From positions 283,160,817-283,224,816 of the forward strand of contig CM023448.1 in the NCBI GenBank assembly GCA_013339765.2: a stretch of 64,000 bases of DNA, in the 5' to 3' direction. Under the pieces are notes generated by a model. That model was not told the DNA's origin and made no database searches. It was given only the letters and a program-made list of their open reading frames with translations. This stretch comes from Haemaphysalis longicornis (taxonomy: Eukaryota > Arthropoda > Arachnida > Ixodida > Ixodidae). The position numbers were made by a program, and so were the translations under genes. Shown piece after piece: positions 19,265 to 32,110 of the stretch (within the stretch, counting starts at the first letter, position 1; every line of letters begins with the position of its first letter).

Positions 19265-21890
19265 GTTGAACGCGAAGGTATCTCGCGATGGATTTTTTGG
19301 TTGGCCAATCCCTAGGGGCATCCTGCCACAATCATCATCAGCGGTGCCTGGCCAGGCATGCGCAGTGGGGGTGTGGACGCTGCACAACGGCGCCCACACA
19401 ACGGTGGAGGGAACAGGCTCGACCATAAGCTGCTTCGCATCTAAAAGAAATAGTCACGGATCTGAACTTTACCTGCGTTGAAGAAGCTTCATGTTTGCTT
19501 ACAAGTGCGCGGAGCTGCTCGATACATCGCCGCACGGTTCTAGGATATCAGAAACCGGCTTGTGCTTGCATTGTTCAGCGCCACGGTCTTTGTTCGAGTA
19601 CAAAAAACGAAATTAATTGAAGATCAAGACTTGAGCAACTCGTCCCTTTTCCTCGCGAACTTACGGCTCGGCACGATACGCGCGCGCTTTACTAAGGCTT
19701 CCTTTTTGCCGCCCGGCGCAGAGGCAGATGGCGAGCCGCGCTTCGACTTGACATCACCCTGGCAACTTCTCACCATTTGGGAGGAAGCTGTCCTTTCTCG
19801 AAGGCTCTCTCCGCTCTGCCATCCTGTGCTCTTGTGCCACCGTTCTCCGACACGGACAGAGGCGAAAATTTTGCCGATATAGTGCCCCATGTATTATTCA
19901 CGCAATAAAAACGACGCCGGCGGAAACTTCCAGAATTGCCATTTAGTGCTTAGCATTGATAGCTGAATTGTCTTCGTTGCGCTTTCGTTCCAGGCGACCG
20001 GGCGGAGTCGACCGGATCTGTGCGGTTTCTAGAACAGCCGAACGCAGTTGACGGCGTTGGTAGACAGTTCCTTTATGACTGGCTTTATCGCAAAGCATCA
20101 CGCTGGTACTCCAGGTTATGTAGCTATATTTTGGCTGAAATATGCCTGTGGTTCCCTTTGCGCTGAATAACGTGAACATGGGTAAGCCGTAGAAGCGGTT
20201 CATGCGCATCGATATGGCACATACGCGATGATGGCATGCGTACCAGACTGGGCCGCCGAGCCAACCGTGTGACCCGGGCAATCGAAATACGCTCTCTAAA
20301 TCAACCGAGAGAGGGCGCTCATGGAAAGCGCCCCTTTTAGAACGCTGTGCATGCTCCCTATGGGAGCTCTCCTAGGGGAGCAATATACAAGAACTCATCA
20401 AGAGGGCAACACATTACGCCACCTTGTGGCATATGTTTGAACATACCTACCAACTTTTGGCCCTTTCATAAAGCAATCACCTGATAGGCTCCGAGGTAAA
20501 GAAATTACATTTTTAGCTACGCCGACTCTCGGTTGTGTGATGGCGAAATTCCGCTCTGAAACAGCTCCGCTCTGGCACTTACTGCGCGATACGGAGCGTT
20601 AATTAGACGCGGTGACGAGCGACACTCCGCACCTAAGCCGACCTAATAGATACCAAACCACCCTTATTTACGAATACAATGGGTACGATTGCTCTAACTG
20701 AACACTGTTACAATACGAAAATCTTGCTACACTGCGAGGAATTTTCCAAAGTGCTGAGGTTCAAACCCAGTGCCACAACCAGAGATTCTACCTCTATAGG
20801 CGTGCACAGAAGAGCCCATCCACGGTGACGGAACGGCGTTCTGCTTTTATTAGTTGTTCAAGACAATACTGCGAGTGTCTAGAGCGAGTACGTAGTGAGC
20901 CGATGTATGTTTAAATACGCCACTAGAATGCGTAATCTGTTGCCCCATCTGGAAACCACCGCAAAAAAACCCCTCTGCTATGCAGTAGGGAGACATCTAC
21001 CATAAACCTGCAGCTGTTCTTATCCTGCGCTGTCCGAATCCATTGTTTGTAACAATCTTTTTTATTATTATTATTTCACCCTTCGGGTTTATCTGTCTTA
21101 ACATAATTTCTGGTCCCGTGTCTCGGTACAGCCATTCCCCCACCATGGTGGAACACCGGTAGCCAATTCTCCGCTATCCAAGCGCCGCCCAACTCGACTT
21201 CTTTCTCTTAAATTGATCTGGATGTCTTCCACCCGAGCTCACCCGTTCCTTGAGCGGACATGCACGGGATTAACTGCATCCCTTCCAGTCACACTCCATA
21301 AGTCGCGGACTGGGATCGCTAAGTCCTGCCACCATTTTCGAGGCAGTATGAACGGAGTTAAAGCCTTGATCCGCGGCAACAGAACACGCATGAATTTATT
21401 ATATGGGGGAAAATGGTTCAGATCCGTGCTTTTGCGGCCAGAGTCGTCAGGTGGCCTGAGAAAAGGCGCGGGGATTTCGCGGAAAACCTTAAATATTCCC
21501 ACCAGTGGAATGTTAGGGTGCCGGCTTGCGGCAACCAGCGAAACATAATCAGCCGCACGGAAAAATCGCACTGATCCGCGTGACGCGCACAACGCCAAAC
21601 GCCACTAATGCCTTCATCCTCCTCACACGAGCGGCTGCAGCCATCCTCCTCGGAAGGCGACGTGCTGAGCACACCGCGCTAAAACTTTCATGACGACTAG
21701 GCGCTCCTTCTTGCTCGCAACGAAACTCTCAGCACAGTAAACTTAGTGTAGGGAGTCGCTTCTCTCTTGTAAGCCTTTCGAGGGACCGCTGCCTTACGCC
21801 CGCTCTTTCCAGTGCATTCGTGTAGGAAACTGCTGCCACTCTCCCCGTCTCTCAGAGTTCTTCCACCAGCACCACATTCCCCGCTGTTCG
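19265..21890. other. Unassigned stretch
   Basis: Contains the recurrent ATGCGAAGC/GCTTCGCAT core (19428), short hairpins near 20340-20390 (CTCCCTATGGGAG, CTCCTAGGGGAG), a (TTA)n run near 21060 and frames up to 119 codons without motifs. Confidence 0.35.
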
Positions 21891-21984
21891 CGTGTGCGTG
21901 TGCGTGTGTGTGTGCGTGTGTGTGTGTGTGCGTGTGTGTGTGTTTGTGTGTGTGCGTGTGTGTGTGTGTGTGTGTCTGTGTGTC
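21891..21984. repeat. (GT)n microsatellite
   Basis: Dinucleotide repeat with CGTG interruptions. Overlapping Val/Cys-rich frames are its translation, not genes. Confidence 0.95.
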
Positions 21985-23298
21985 TCCTTTATCGGAAAGA
22001 AGACGCGCTTTTAGGACAATGTCAGCCCGCTACGTGCTCTCGGCACCTTCCGCAATGGAAAAACTCGGGCGTGCCGGATACGTGCCCCGGAAAGAGTGGG
22101 TCCACTCGCTAACGCTGGGTGGGGGCCGCTTAGCAGTCCCTCTCCCTTTGTTCCCCTGACAACAGACACAATAAATTTTCCGGCGGCAAGTCTGTTATGA
22201 AACAGCACGCGAATATCAACAACTGACTTAGTTTGGGACGCGTACGGAAGGTACAAAAAGGAAACTGCTCGTTTCTATCCGAGCACCGAAGTTCCCTAAA
22301 GCATAGCGGGGCGGACTAAGCCGGGCAATAAATACTCCTCGTGCCTCCTTGTCTGTAAGTGTGCCTATTACATAAGCATACCAAAATTACCATTCTTTTT
22401 TAACTCACGGCAGGCCATAAAGGCAAATAAGTAATCACTGGACGGCAATGTGGATGTTACGTCCCTTTCAAAACTTTTTGGGGCTTTTCTGACGCGGCTT
22501 TGTCGTAGCTCGATGGTTATATAAATTTAGGGGAATATCTGAGGTTATAAATACGAGGAAAACGACGCACAAATGTATTACTCGCGTACTCAAGACGACA
22601 ATATCGTTTCCAATAAACATGTACTATAACGACCATACGCACGCAACGTACAGGAGGCACATGCCGCAATGTAACCAGATGGGGTCTTTACCGCACGGCT
22701 GTCCAAACAGTTATGCATATTTCCCTTTCTTTCCCACAAAGCGGGCACATAGAGAGCCATTAGAGCATAAATATTTAACTTCTATCAAAACTGTTCAGAT
22801 AAGATGAACAAAATTAGGCCACACGCAACAAAAAAAAATGGCTGCGTATCAGCTCACTTCAATGCAAATGTCGTCGAAATACGGCAGTCATCTGCCACCC
22901 CTGTCACGTGACTGCCTTTCTTCTCTTACCCGCCCACCTCTCACGATCTTCCCCTCCCGTCTCGCTCCTTCCACGATAAACACGGTGGAGGTTTGCCGCA
23001 TTCCACTGCTCGCGCCATCTACAGGAACCTTTTGTTACTGTTGACTTCTTGGAATGCCGCCACGAGGGGGCGCCGCGAACGCTTTTTTTATCTATGGGTG
23101 AAAACATTTTTAAGGCGTAATTTTTTATTCGCAAAAATCAAGCAGCTACGTATTTCTAAATAAAGGAACACTGCAAATATCACTTATGTATCAATGTTCC
23201 GCCCCAAATATACCTAATGCTTTCTTTTTGCTCAAGGAAGTTGGCAAGTATGAACACTGACACCATAGTATATAAACGTCTCGTTTCAACAAATATTT
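21985..23298. other. Unassigned stretch
   Basis: No frame over 90 codons except repeat-driven ones; no transposon recognised. Confidence 0.35.
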
Positions 23299-23990
23299 TA
23301 ACACGAAAGTGTTTTATGCCGGGTTCCACGAAGGTCTGACTGACGTCATATCCGTCACGGAAATGACGTCGCCAGAAAAAGTTCCATTGACGCGGCTGCG
23401 CCAGGATTCGAGCCGGGAACTCCGTTGTTACAACGGGAGGTGGCTGGCACTTTACCGCCTGTTCTCTGAGCTGATGGGCAGACAGCTGTATGAACGCGCC
23501 AAATATCCTTCCTATCACTTTTTTCAATTTAGATGGTGCTGTCGTTTAAGGGAGGTGAATTGATTCAGTGCATCACGATGCTAATGAGCAACAAGAGTTG
23601 GCGCCAGCTAAGCTCGTCGGAACTAAACCGCCTGCCGTACACTATACCGAGCAGGAACGCAGCGGTCGCACCTTTGCCACAGCGACGCGCCAGCAGGCCG
23701 TAGCTCGCCAAGCACACCCACAAGACAGCCCCGCAAATCATGCTCTTTCACTGCAGCTAACCGTGACACCAAACGATTCGCTGGCAACCCGTTCGGTTTT
23801 CTTCGCATGGTTTGCGAGCGCGTATGGTTTCATTCAGGTTTGCGCAGTGCTCCGGCGCGTGCAATCCGTGTCTAAAGTTGATGCGTCTGACGGTGTCGTA
23901 CCGACGAAGTATAAATAGCGATGTACAAGTTCATATCGATGCAGAATAAACATTAAACTGATTCTGTGAAGGCACATTTCACTTTCGTGT
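23299..23990. repeat. Candidate inverted-repeat element with internal tRNA-like block
   Basis: AACACGAAAGTG at the left (near 23300) recurs inverted near 23971-23990, with a few further matching bases (TGCC). Inside the left end are a CRE octamer TGACGTCA (23341-23348) and a second GACGTC (near 23365). A tRNA-like sequence follows on the minus strand (23390-23480; CTCGAATCCTGGC as B-box region). An AATAAA lies near the right end. It could instead be two unrelated repeats; the inverted match is short. Confidence 0.3.
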
Positions 23991-24035
23991 TTTACCGATT
24001 CCTATGAAAGAGGGCTCAAGCACATTTTCTTAATG

Positions 24036-24087
24036 AACAGACAGACAGACAGACAGACAGACACACAGACAGACAGACAGACAGACG
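24036..24087. repeat. (ACAG)n tetranucleotide repeat
   Basis: About 13 units with one ACAC interruption. Contiguous units without spacers, so not a CRISPR array. Confidence 0.95.
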
Positions 24088-27000
24088 CAAATTTTCGCGT
24101 TTAAGTAGCCCAAGAATGACCATTGTCTTTAAAATAACAGAGATAAAAGCATTTATAAACTGAAACAACACCGATCACCAAGAAGGTAACTAAGGTAATG
24201 CAATGGTTCATACCGGCCCACGGAAATATACTTATGTACTGAGGTTTCCTCAGAAACCCAGCAAGTAAACAACGCCACTCTCGATTCAACGTGGAATATT
24301 TCCATACCATCAGGAGACCTGCATGCAGTGTGACGATGTCGTAAGAATCGCATAGCAGCGGCGCTGAGCAGCAGCACCAGAGCACGGGGCCAGGCAAGCA
24401 AAACGTTTCAGCACTTCGCTCATCATGTTTTTCAAAGCGCGGCACTGGCTGCCACATCCCGGCAAGAACAGTAACGAGATAGATGCAGCGAACTTTTTGT
24501 CAACTGTGATGCCTATCGAAACGGCATTCCGCATTTAGACTTCATTTTCCACGAAAAAAACACCAGGCGAGAGAAAAAGAAATTACTTCAAGAACAAAGG
24601 AGAACAGAGGTAGACAGAAAGGTGCAAGAATAATAAATAGGAGCTGTACCACAATCGGCCTCGTGGTTTCGTAACGTTCGTATAAGGAACCCTCAGCACA
24701 AACTCGAGCAAGCGAACGCGAAAGCAAAAGTGGGCGATGGAGTGGGAGTTCGTTCGCAGAGTATGCGCTGCAATTGCTGTAGTTTCGCGTTTCCCGGCTG
24801 CGGCGCGGGTGTTTCACAACTGGAGCCCGCTTTTATCAGAGCCACGAGGTAGAGGAGGGGTCTGCAATGCCGCAAAGCGCAGCATGGGGGAGTGTGCATG
24901 CTTGCAGGGCAATGGCGAGTATATTAAAGACCTGCCATGCGTTTTTTTCTCTCTTTTTGATCAATCGATAGGAAGCCCCGAAGCTGCGTTGCTGGTGCTT
25001 CTAGCGTTGTCACTCATGATGATTATGACGACGACGGTGACGACGATCACTCGACGACAAGGAGCGTTTATTCTCTTTGGATGAGGATCCTGTCGTGCTG
25101 TGAAAAAAAACAGAAAAGGGCAAACCAAAGAAGACACGTTCATATTCGGACCAGCCTGTCGGCGCATAATAGGCATTTGTCGCAGTCATTGTCTGCGCCT
25201 GTGCGTGCGGACACGTTCATTAATTTAAGGGCTTTTACGAATAAGCTCTTATATGGCTCAGTTACATGCTTCAATTCTACGCTTACGCGTGGAGCGAATT
25301 CCCGCTGCGAAGCGGACAATTCCGAGCGCCTCGGGTCTAGGACATTTGATTGTATACTACAGGCATGGGCGTCGGCAGGGTTTTGTCTTGAGGGGGGCAA
25401 ACCCGTAGCACCGCCGTAGGAGGGGGGGGGGGGGGCGAAAAATATATTAAAAGCATAATTACAGAGCATCGAAGGGATATAAAGGAAAAAGCTAGTTCTT
25501 TTAAGAGCAACGACTTACTTTCAAAATGTTTATTAATCCTACGTTACATAGAAACCACTACGTTACATAACGGCAACATTTCATTAAACAAAACTATCGA
25601 TGGCACCGGGTTTTCAAACGTCTTTCACCGATCAGGTAACCATGCAAAATTTAATGATGTTCGGGGGCAAAAAATGCTAAAGAAAATGGTATTTGCTTTT
25701 TGCAAACTAATTCGTGCAATCACTCATTCATAAATATAAGCAACATGCATCTACAAGGGCGCACGTCGCAAAGTGGTTATCTGTGTGAACATTTTTGCCT
25801 CTCCTTTTCAACATTTTCCCTATAGAAACCGAACCATGATGAGTCCAGACAGACGGTCTTAGGACACCGTCGAACGAAGTCACGTTTTCACACGCCGAAT
25901 CACGCTACACGAACGCTCGAGCGGGATACCATGTCACTGCGGGTAATATGAAAGCCGTTTGCAGAGCGCGACTGCTATTTGGATGTATGCCATGCAGCAA
26001 ATGCCAGAAATTCCACGGGGTATTTATTGAAGCCCTTGTTCCTTCACAATCGACGCCAAAGTTCAGCTTCACAGCCGAAATTGTCTAAATGCCATAATTT
26101 CTTAACTTGGTTGCAGAGCTTCGTTTCGAAATCTTGCTCGTTCGTTCGACACCTCTAGGTGATGCAATAAAAGTATAGCAAATGGGGCGGTGTATTCTCA
26201 TTTTTCTTCTCGTGCTGATATCAGAGAGTCCAAGTAAGGGATGAAGATGGTACTAGCATACTTGCGCAGTTTCCTGCCTATACTAGGCCTGCAATAATTC
26301 GCAGCGCGTCCAGTTCTGTTCCTGGCTGTCCTGCTGCCTGCTTCTCTGAATGTAGGTCTGTAAAGACTTCTTTCCGTTTCATCCTGCGCTCGCTAATTGT
26401 TCTGTCAGGAGACGGTAAGTGCTGCTGGACCCCTGAACTGTCCAGCTGTCCCTTTGCGTGAATTTTTTTTATTATGTGTGCAGAATAGAGTAAGCTAAGA
26501 TGGTGGATAGTGCAATTTTCTACTGATTCATTCTTACATGTAGAACGTCTATCTTTAGATCGGCCAATATCACCAGGCTCATTAAAAATAGTGTTGCTTC
26601 TCTTCATGTGTGATAGCGACTGGCGCCCATCCATTACGCTAAACTAAGACCAAAAATGCGGCTTTCTATGAAGCTAATTTGAATATGATTAACCGTTAAA
26701 GAATGAGAACGAACTCACTCAATATTCTACACAATAGGCGTGTATATTGCAGGCTAAAGGGCCAACTTTATGGGCCTCGATCACGGACGCTTGTCTTCAA
26801 ATAATTCTGAGAAAAAAAAACACAACAAATCAGTAACAAATCAGTTTTAGTTCAATTTCTTTGCTCCAGGTGTAGACAAAATTTTTGAAGGCGAAAGGCT
26901 GGAGCCGGTCTATCAGGTCTGATTAATTTTACCAGCGAGGGATGATTTGCGGACGGAGCGATGTGAAGATTGTCCTGCGATGGTGAGGCTGCTCAGGTGC

Positions 27001-27686
27001 GGCAATGGTGCGAGTAGAAATATCTTCGGATCCGGGATGGGCGGCCAGTTCGGAAAATTCTCTCTTCATTATTGAACAAGGTGCTAGATTAAAATCAGCC
27101 TCGGTATTTTCTTTAATGATGCATGTGAAGTACATGTTAATTTTGCAAAAAGCTAAAATGGGCGAACTTCGCGCTTGTTTGGAACAGCTCCGCGATGCTC
27201 ACAGGCGTGAGCTCACTTTGGCGCGAGGAGGCTGCGAGGTGCCCCGTTCGTACTTTTTCCTTTCGGTTATGTCTACCGACGATGGTTTTGACTGGCTTAG
27301 AAGAGAAGGATTGAGTTTCCGACGCCGCGCCAGCTGTACGGCTGAACGCTGGCGCTGCCGATTTCACTTGTCGCTGGCACCTACCAGCAGGGCTTAAAAT
27401 AAATTGGCGCAGCCTGCACTAGTGGTGCAAGGCTGGAGAGACAGCACAGCTGGCGGCCCCAGCCCTTCGTTAGAGTCCCGGCTGTTGCACCTCACATGGA
27501 TCTCCCAACTCGCCGCTGAAAGTTTATGACTGGCAGGCTCGGATCATTTTGTCCGCAGCTTTTCGCATCTCTCACAAAGTGGACCGCGTTAGCACACGCT
27601 AGAACCCGCTGTAACCGGCAACCGGGTTCGCGAACTCGGCGTCTGGAGCGCGCAATCGGTGTCTGTGCTGCCCACTTCAGGCGCGT
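24088..27686. other. Unassigned stretch
   Basis: Longest frames 130 codons (27005-27397) and 119 codons (26278-26634, minus), no motifs. At 25365-25430 GGCATGGGCGTCGGCAGG followed by a G run resembles a DNA-transposon terminus that I cannot classify. No partner end found. Confidence 0.3.
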
Positions 27687-27955
27687 ACGCACGCGTACTG
27701 GCGAGCAGAACATCACGCGAGAGATCACGCCACGAACGCTCGGCAGAGTGCTCTCGCAGGTCGAGCTGGCCGACGCCGGGCTCTTCTCACGAGGCGTACG
27801 CTCGTGTGCGCTCGGTATTTTGTTCTTGGTATTTTTTGGCAGGCTCTTAAAGTGGCGCAAGCCCACGCGCAAGCCTGGCCAAAGCCGGGCGCTCCTCACA
27901 AGGCGCACGCTCACGTGCGCTCGATCTTTTCTCTTCGTGTTTTTCGCTATACAGC
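27687..27955. repeat. Minisatellite-like array, locus 1 (~109 bp units)
   Basis: Units beginning GCGTACGCTCGTGTGCGCTCGG (27794) and GCGCACGCTCACGTGCGCTCG (27903) are 109 bp apart and share the core GTGCGCTCG-TATTTT-TTGGTATTTTT. A more diverged unit precedes them. The same core occurs at 29890-30266 and, inverted, at 57400-57650. Confidence 0.5.
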
Positions 27956-28259
27956 GGAACTAAAAGCTCTGCTATTACAAGGGGAAGGGGTTATAAGCGC
28001 TTCGCGTTTCGAATGGTAGCCGCAAGTACGACTTCAAGCGACGCAGCGAACTCGCCAGACGACCTACGGGCGAAAAGTAGTAGCGAGAGTTGATACGCGG
28101 AACCAAAAGAGTTCATCGCCATGGCAGTCAGTAAATGCTTTCGAGCCCACAATCAGAGGCTCTTGCCCGATTTGCCAATTAAGAGCATGAATCTGAGCAC
28201 CCTGCAATTCACGATGCATTTATTTTGTTGGTGATGAGGGACCCCTCCAGCCTTTTGTG

Positions 28260-29377
28260 TTAAAGGAGCCATGAAGAGAAAATGCAAGTTGGTTTTATTC
28301 GAAAGATTCCGTGTTTTATAGTGCCCCGGCGCTTGTCCGGGGATACAAACGGTGCTTTATTCACTGAGAAATTAAACAATTTAGGTTAAAATTTTGATTT
28401 TCCCGCTCAATCGTGCGTTTTCGTGGTCCCAAATGACATCACAGGAACCGACCGCTCTGCAGCCTAGAATACCTTCATTCACGCATCCGCGGTACAGGGT
28501 AGAGACACGTATACGCTGGCGCCGCCATTTTCGGTTGCTAGCTCGTCGCCGAAGCAAGTCATTGTGTCAAAACCGCGCTAAAATTATCGCCGCAACGCGG
28601 TTTACTGAAGAAGTTTGAATCATATTGTCTGTTTCGCGTTGCTAGGTCTCGTGGGAAACGAAAAGAATAACGCGTTGAGCCCGTTGGCCCAATTGCGGCG
28701 GCACGGGACCGTTCAAAGGTTGTCTCCACCCTGTACAGCGGTGTTGGTTTGTTCCCGCGTTTCTTTACGTTCTGTAACCTAGATGGCGCCACCATACCGT
28801 GGCAAGCGTTTGGTTTGTTTTTGCCCGCATTTAAACCTGGCTTGTTTTTGTTCTGGGAGAAAATATTCGTTCCCTGAAACAGTGCTCTCTCGACAAATGG
28901 GGTCACGTAAGACACCGTTGCTTGCGTCAATCGGCCAGTTTCGTCTGAGACAACCCCAAGCCCCGTAGTGCTGTGCAGCGAAACCAGGCATGCTGTGCGC
29001 AGTACGAACAGCAGAACGCATCAGTACTTCTATGTTTACATGTGCTTTCGTAACTTCCACTGTTTGTCCCATCATTCTTATTGCTTTGTAAAGAATGTGC
29101 CCTAAATTTAAGCGTAAATCGCTCGTTCGTCTCGTTTGTAAGCTCTACCTAATTTGCGTCTGCTTCTGCCAGCCTCCGCCAATCGCAGAGCTTAGCTCAT
29201 GTGACATCATAGGTTCTGTTGCGGGAAATGAGCTGGTGGGTCGCATGACCATTCCCGTTTTTCCTAATTATGTAGCTTATTTGAGCGAAGTTTACGTTAA
29301 AAGTGGTGTCGTATGATTTTAACGAGACAATCTTTTGAATGAACCAAACTTGTGTTTTCTATTCATGGCTCCTTTAA
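28260..29377. mobile_element. 1.1 kb TTAA-bounded inverted-repeat element (non-autonomous)
   Basis: The left end TTAAAGGAGCCATGAA (28260) and the complement of the right end (ending CTCCTTTAA at 29377) match for ~50 bp: 16 perfect bases, then AGAAAA, CAAGTT and AAAGATT blocks with few differences. Weaker mirror similarity continues to ~180 bp (GACATCACAGG at ~28434 versus GACATCATAGG at ~29202). TTAA at both edges fits piggyBac-type target duplication, but the inner termini are not the usual CCC/GGG, so the superfamily is open. No transposase frame. Confidence 0.7.
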
Positions 29378-29889
29378 ACACGGTGTGAGTCGGGATGAAT
29401 TCTCATATTCACCGGAACTTCGTTTCTTGAAGTCACGGATTTGCGCTTTTAGTAAAGCTGTTCGGAAAGCGTAAATGTACATGTTCCGACACCATGCAGC
29501 AGCTCCCGACCAGGATATCTATCAGGAGCGAACGCACAGAGGCCAGCCTTTCGTACTCATTTAACAGGGCCCTTCAGTGGCTCAGCACCTGCTGATAGGC
29601 GAGGGGGGTCGTTAACAACAAAAAAAAAAATGAAGTAAGCTCGCACTAACGCGTAAGACCTGAAGGTAGCGAAGCTGTACACAACCTTCAGGACCATCAC
29701 GATGGTTTAAGTCCACGATTGAAGCCAGTTTGCTTCTTCTTCGCTGCCGCAATAATCTTTACTCCAGCATATAAGTGTGAGCTTCTTTCATTTTCTTTTG
29801 AAAGTGATGACCATAGGACATTACTTAGGAGGGGCGTACGCCATGACGTGTCGTTCTCGTTCCAAATAAGTGGTGCCAAGATTTCAGCG

Positions 29890-30266
29890 AACGCTGGAGT
29901 TTTCTCTTTTTTTTTTTTTTTGCAAACCTTGGCCAATCTCTTTAAGTGGGTATGCTTGGCTTGCAAACGTGCGCCGGGGACGCCGGCAATCGCCCCGTGG
30001 CACGCACGCACGAGCGCTCGGCATTTTCTTGGTTTTTTAACTGCCGGGCGGTCACCGCAATCTTCGCCAATCTGCCTCACTGGATATGCTTGGCATGACA
30101 AACGTGCGCAGGGGACGCTGGGAGGTCGTCGCGAGGCACGCACACGAGCGCTCTGCATTTTCTTGGTTTTGTTAACTGCTGGGCAGTCGCCGCGAGGACG
30201 GCGCTTACGTGTATGCGCTCACGTGCGCGCGCTCAGCGATTTCTTGGTATTTTTAACTGCGGACAC
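29890..30266. repeat. Minisatellite-like array, locus 2 (~140 bp units)
   Basis: Two longer units and one truncated unit share the core AGCGCTCGGCATTTTCTTGG-TTTTTAACTG at about 30010, 30150 and 30230, separated by GC-rich spacers (ATGCTTGGC..AAACGTGCGC). The 199-codon plus frame at 29719-30318 runs through the repeats and is not a believable gene. Confidence 0.6.
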
Positions 30267-31209
30267 TAAAAATTGCAATTTTCGAAAGAACATTGCTCTT
30301 AAAAACGAAGGCATATAGCTAATTCGGGGATAGACAAGCTAGGTCTCAACTTCGTTAAAAAAAATTCGTTTTTTTTTCTTAAAAAAAAAAGAACATTTCC
30401 AGGGGTGGCTGGATTAGATCTTTGTGTCTAGAAAGACAGCGAGAATAAACTTTAATTAAACTGAGGAAGAGCTTCAGAAAGGCGTCCTCATTCCCAAGTG
30501 AACTTCCCAATTTACCCAAGTAAACTTACCTGGGCGTTACCATCGTGGGCGTGTTATAATCGTTCAAATATGGTACTCTTTACCATGATCTAATATCTTG
30601 CATGCTAAAACATCTTGAACTTGTTAGGGCACAAAATTGTCAGCGCCCTTCTTGCATGCGCACCAGCACACAGTCATCAAAAAGAAGCGCAGTCTACCTC
30701 ACGTCGCAAGTATAGGCTACGTTATGGCAAAATCCGCTACGCTATAAACAGAGAAAGCTGTGCCAGTGGCAGCCGGGCCCGTTCCCAGACGTGTTTCTCC
30801 TGACCAGCGCTTGTGGAGCTTTTCTTGTCGTGTAAAAGGTCCTGCGTTCATTAATCCGACAGCTGATGGTAACTGTAATAGCTCACGCGTTCGCTGCACA
30901 GATGTCTGCTCTGGCCTTGCATCCTGATGTCTGTGAAAGCGTGGTACCTTCTTTTGGCGGGGTAGTGCAGAACAAGGAATAGGTGCGAAGTCGGCTCACT
31001 GTTGCCAAGGCACAGGCTCCGAACTTTGAACTCGTCGTAGTCGCGTCTAAGTCAGCCAAGCATTGAGCAGTGCGAAAGGCTTTGGCTCTTTCCTCAAATA
31101 TCAGGACACTTGTTACTTGCTGTTAAGACGCGTCCCATGGAAATGCATTGCTTGAATTTCCACCTCCACTGGCGCTATCTGCCTCCCCCGCCACAGCAGC
31201 TGCACTCGA
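30267..31209. other. Unassigned stretch
   Basis: A/T runs at 30357-30392, no frame above 62 codons, no repeat recognised. Confidence 0.35.
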
Positions 31210-31285
31210 GTCTCATTCGTTTGGGCCCAATTGGACGAAGGGGGCTGGGAAAAATAAAGTTTACCTCCCTCCCTCCTTCCACGTC
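31210..31285 (+). repeat. Candidate LINE 3' terminus
   Basis: GGGAAAAATAAAGTTTACC followed by (CTCC)n at 31246-31278: a polyadenylation-type signal followed directly by a pyrimidine repeat, as at other LINE ends in this window. No coding part identified. Confidence 0.35.
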
Positions 31286-31929
31286 TGTGTTCATGGTTGA
31301 AGAAACCGCATTTATCTCATATTTGCTGCACCCTGTCTGACAATGTCATGCGTACGCAGTTGTGATGTGCGTATAGTCAAACACACTGCGCGACTACCGG
31401 CGTGGTTACAATAGCCACATCTTTCCCCCTATGTCAAGCGAGCTCCACACCTATCAAACTTCGAATATGACTCCCCATGTCTCTCGGGTCTCCCGTTCCC
31501 CCAACCCCCTCTTTTTTTTTTTTTTTTTTTTTCGGGAGGGCTCTCTGGCTCAAACTCGAAAGACCAACAAAACAACTGCTTGCCGAAGCCCGCCGGATAG
31601 CACCGGGCGACGGAGACCTGTACTACGCCCACCGTGTAGTGAAACTAATTGAAATCAGTGTTATCTTCTTTCCCATCCCTTGAGTAATCTCATTTACAGT
31701 GTTTTCAAGCCAACCATCTGACAGACTTCCAAGCTGTGGCTGGACGCACTATAGCCATTGACACATGAGTGATGTGGGGCATACGGCACCGTTGGTAGAA
31801 ATCGGTGCGGGGACGCGGCACTGCCCCTAACTCGCACTCGCCTTTTCGATCGTGCAGCGCCCCTCAGGCGCGTCATTATTCGAATCAATGTTGATGGTTG
31901 AGCGAGTTGGTGTTCCAATGTTTCATGAA
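31286..31929. other. Unassigned stretch
   Basis: A 22-base T run near 31511-31532; no gene recognised. Confidence 0.35.
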
Positions 31930-32110
31930 TTCACAGCGCAAAGAAAAAACAAGGACTACAGTGAGAATGAGACACACAGGCGCTGACTTACAACTGAAGT
32001 TTATTGCTGTGACGTTTGGCATATCAATACATGCCCACGCCAAGGCAACAAGGAAATCCACACATAACACATGAAAACAAAATAACAACGCTGCCGCGAC
32101 ATCGCTACCA

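Noticed and set aside
21812..22159. Cys/Val-rich 115-codon ORF as a cysteine-rich secreted peptide
   Set aside because: The Cys-Val pattern is the (GT)n microsatellite in translation; no signal peptide or cysteine framework.
24036..24087. ACAG repeats as a CRISPR-like array
   Set aside because: Contiguous 4-base units with no spacers; plain microsatellite in a eukaryotic context.
25420..25436. G homopolymer near 25.4 kb as a G-quadruplex regulatory site
   Set aside because: A single G run without the loops of a quadruplex motif; more likely part of an unclassified transposon end or an assembly homopolymer.
29719..30318. 199-codon ORF as a gene
   Set aside because: Most of it lies in the ~140 bp repeat units and shows internal repetition without a domain.
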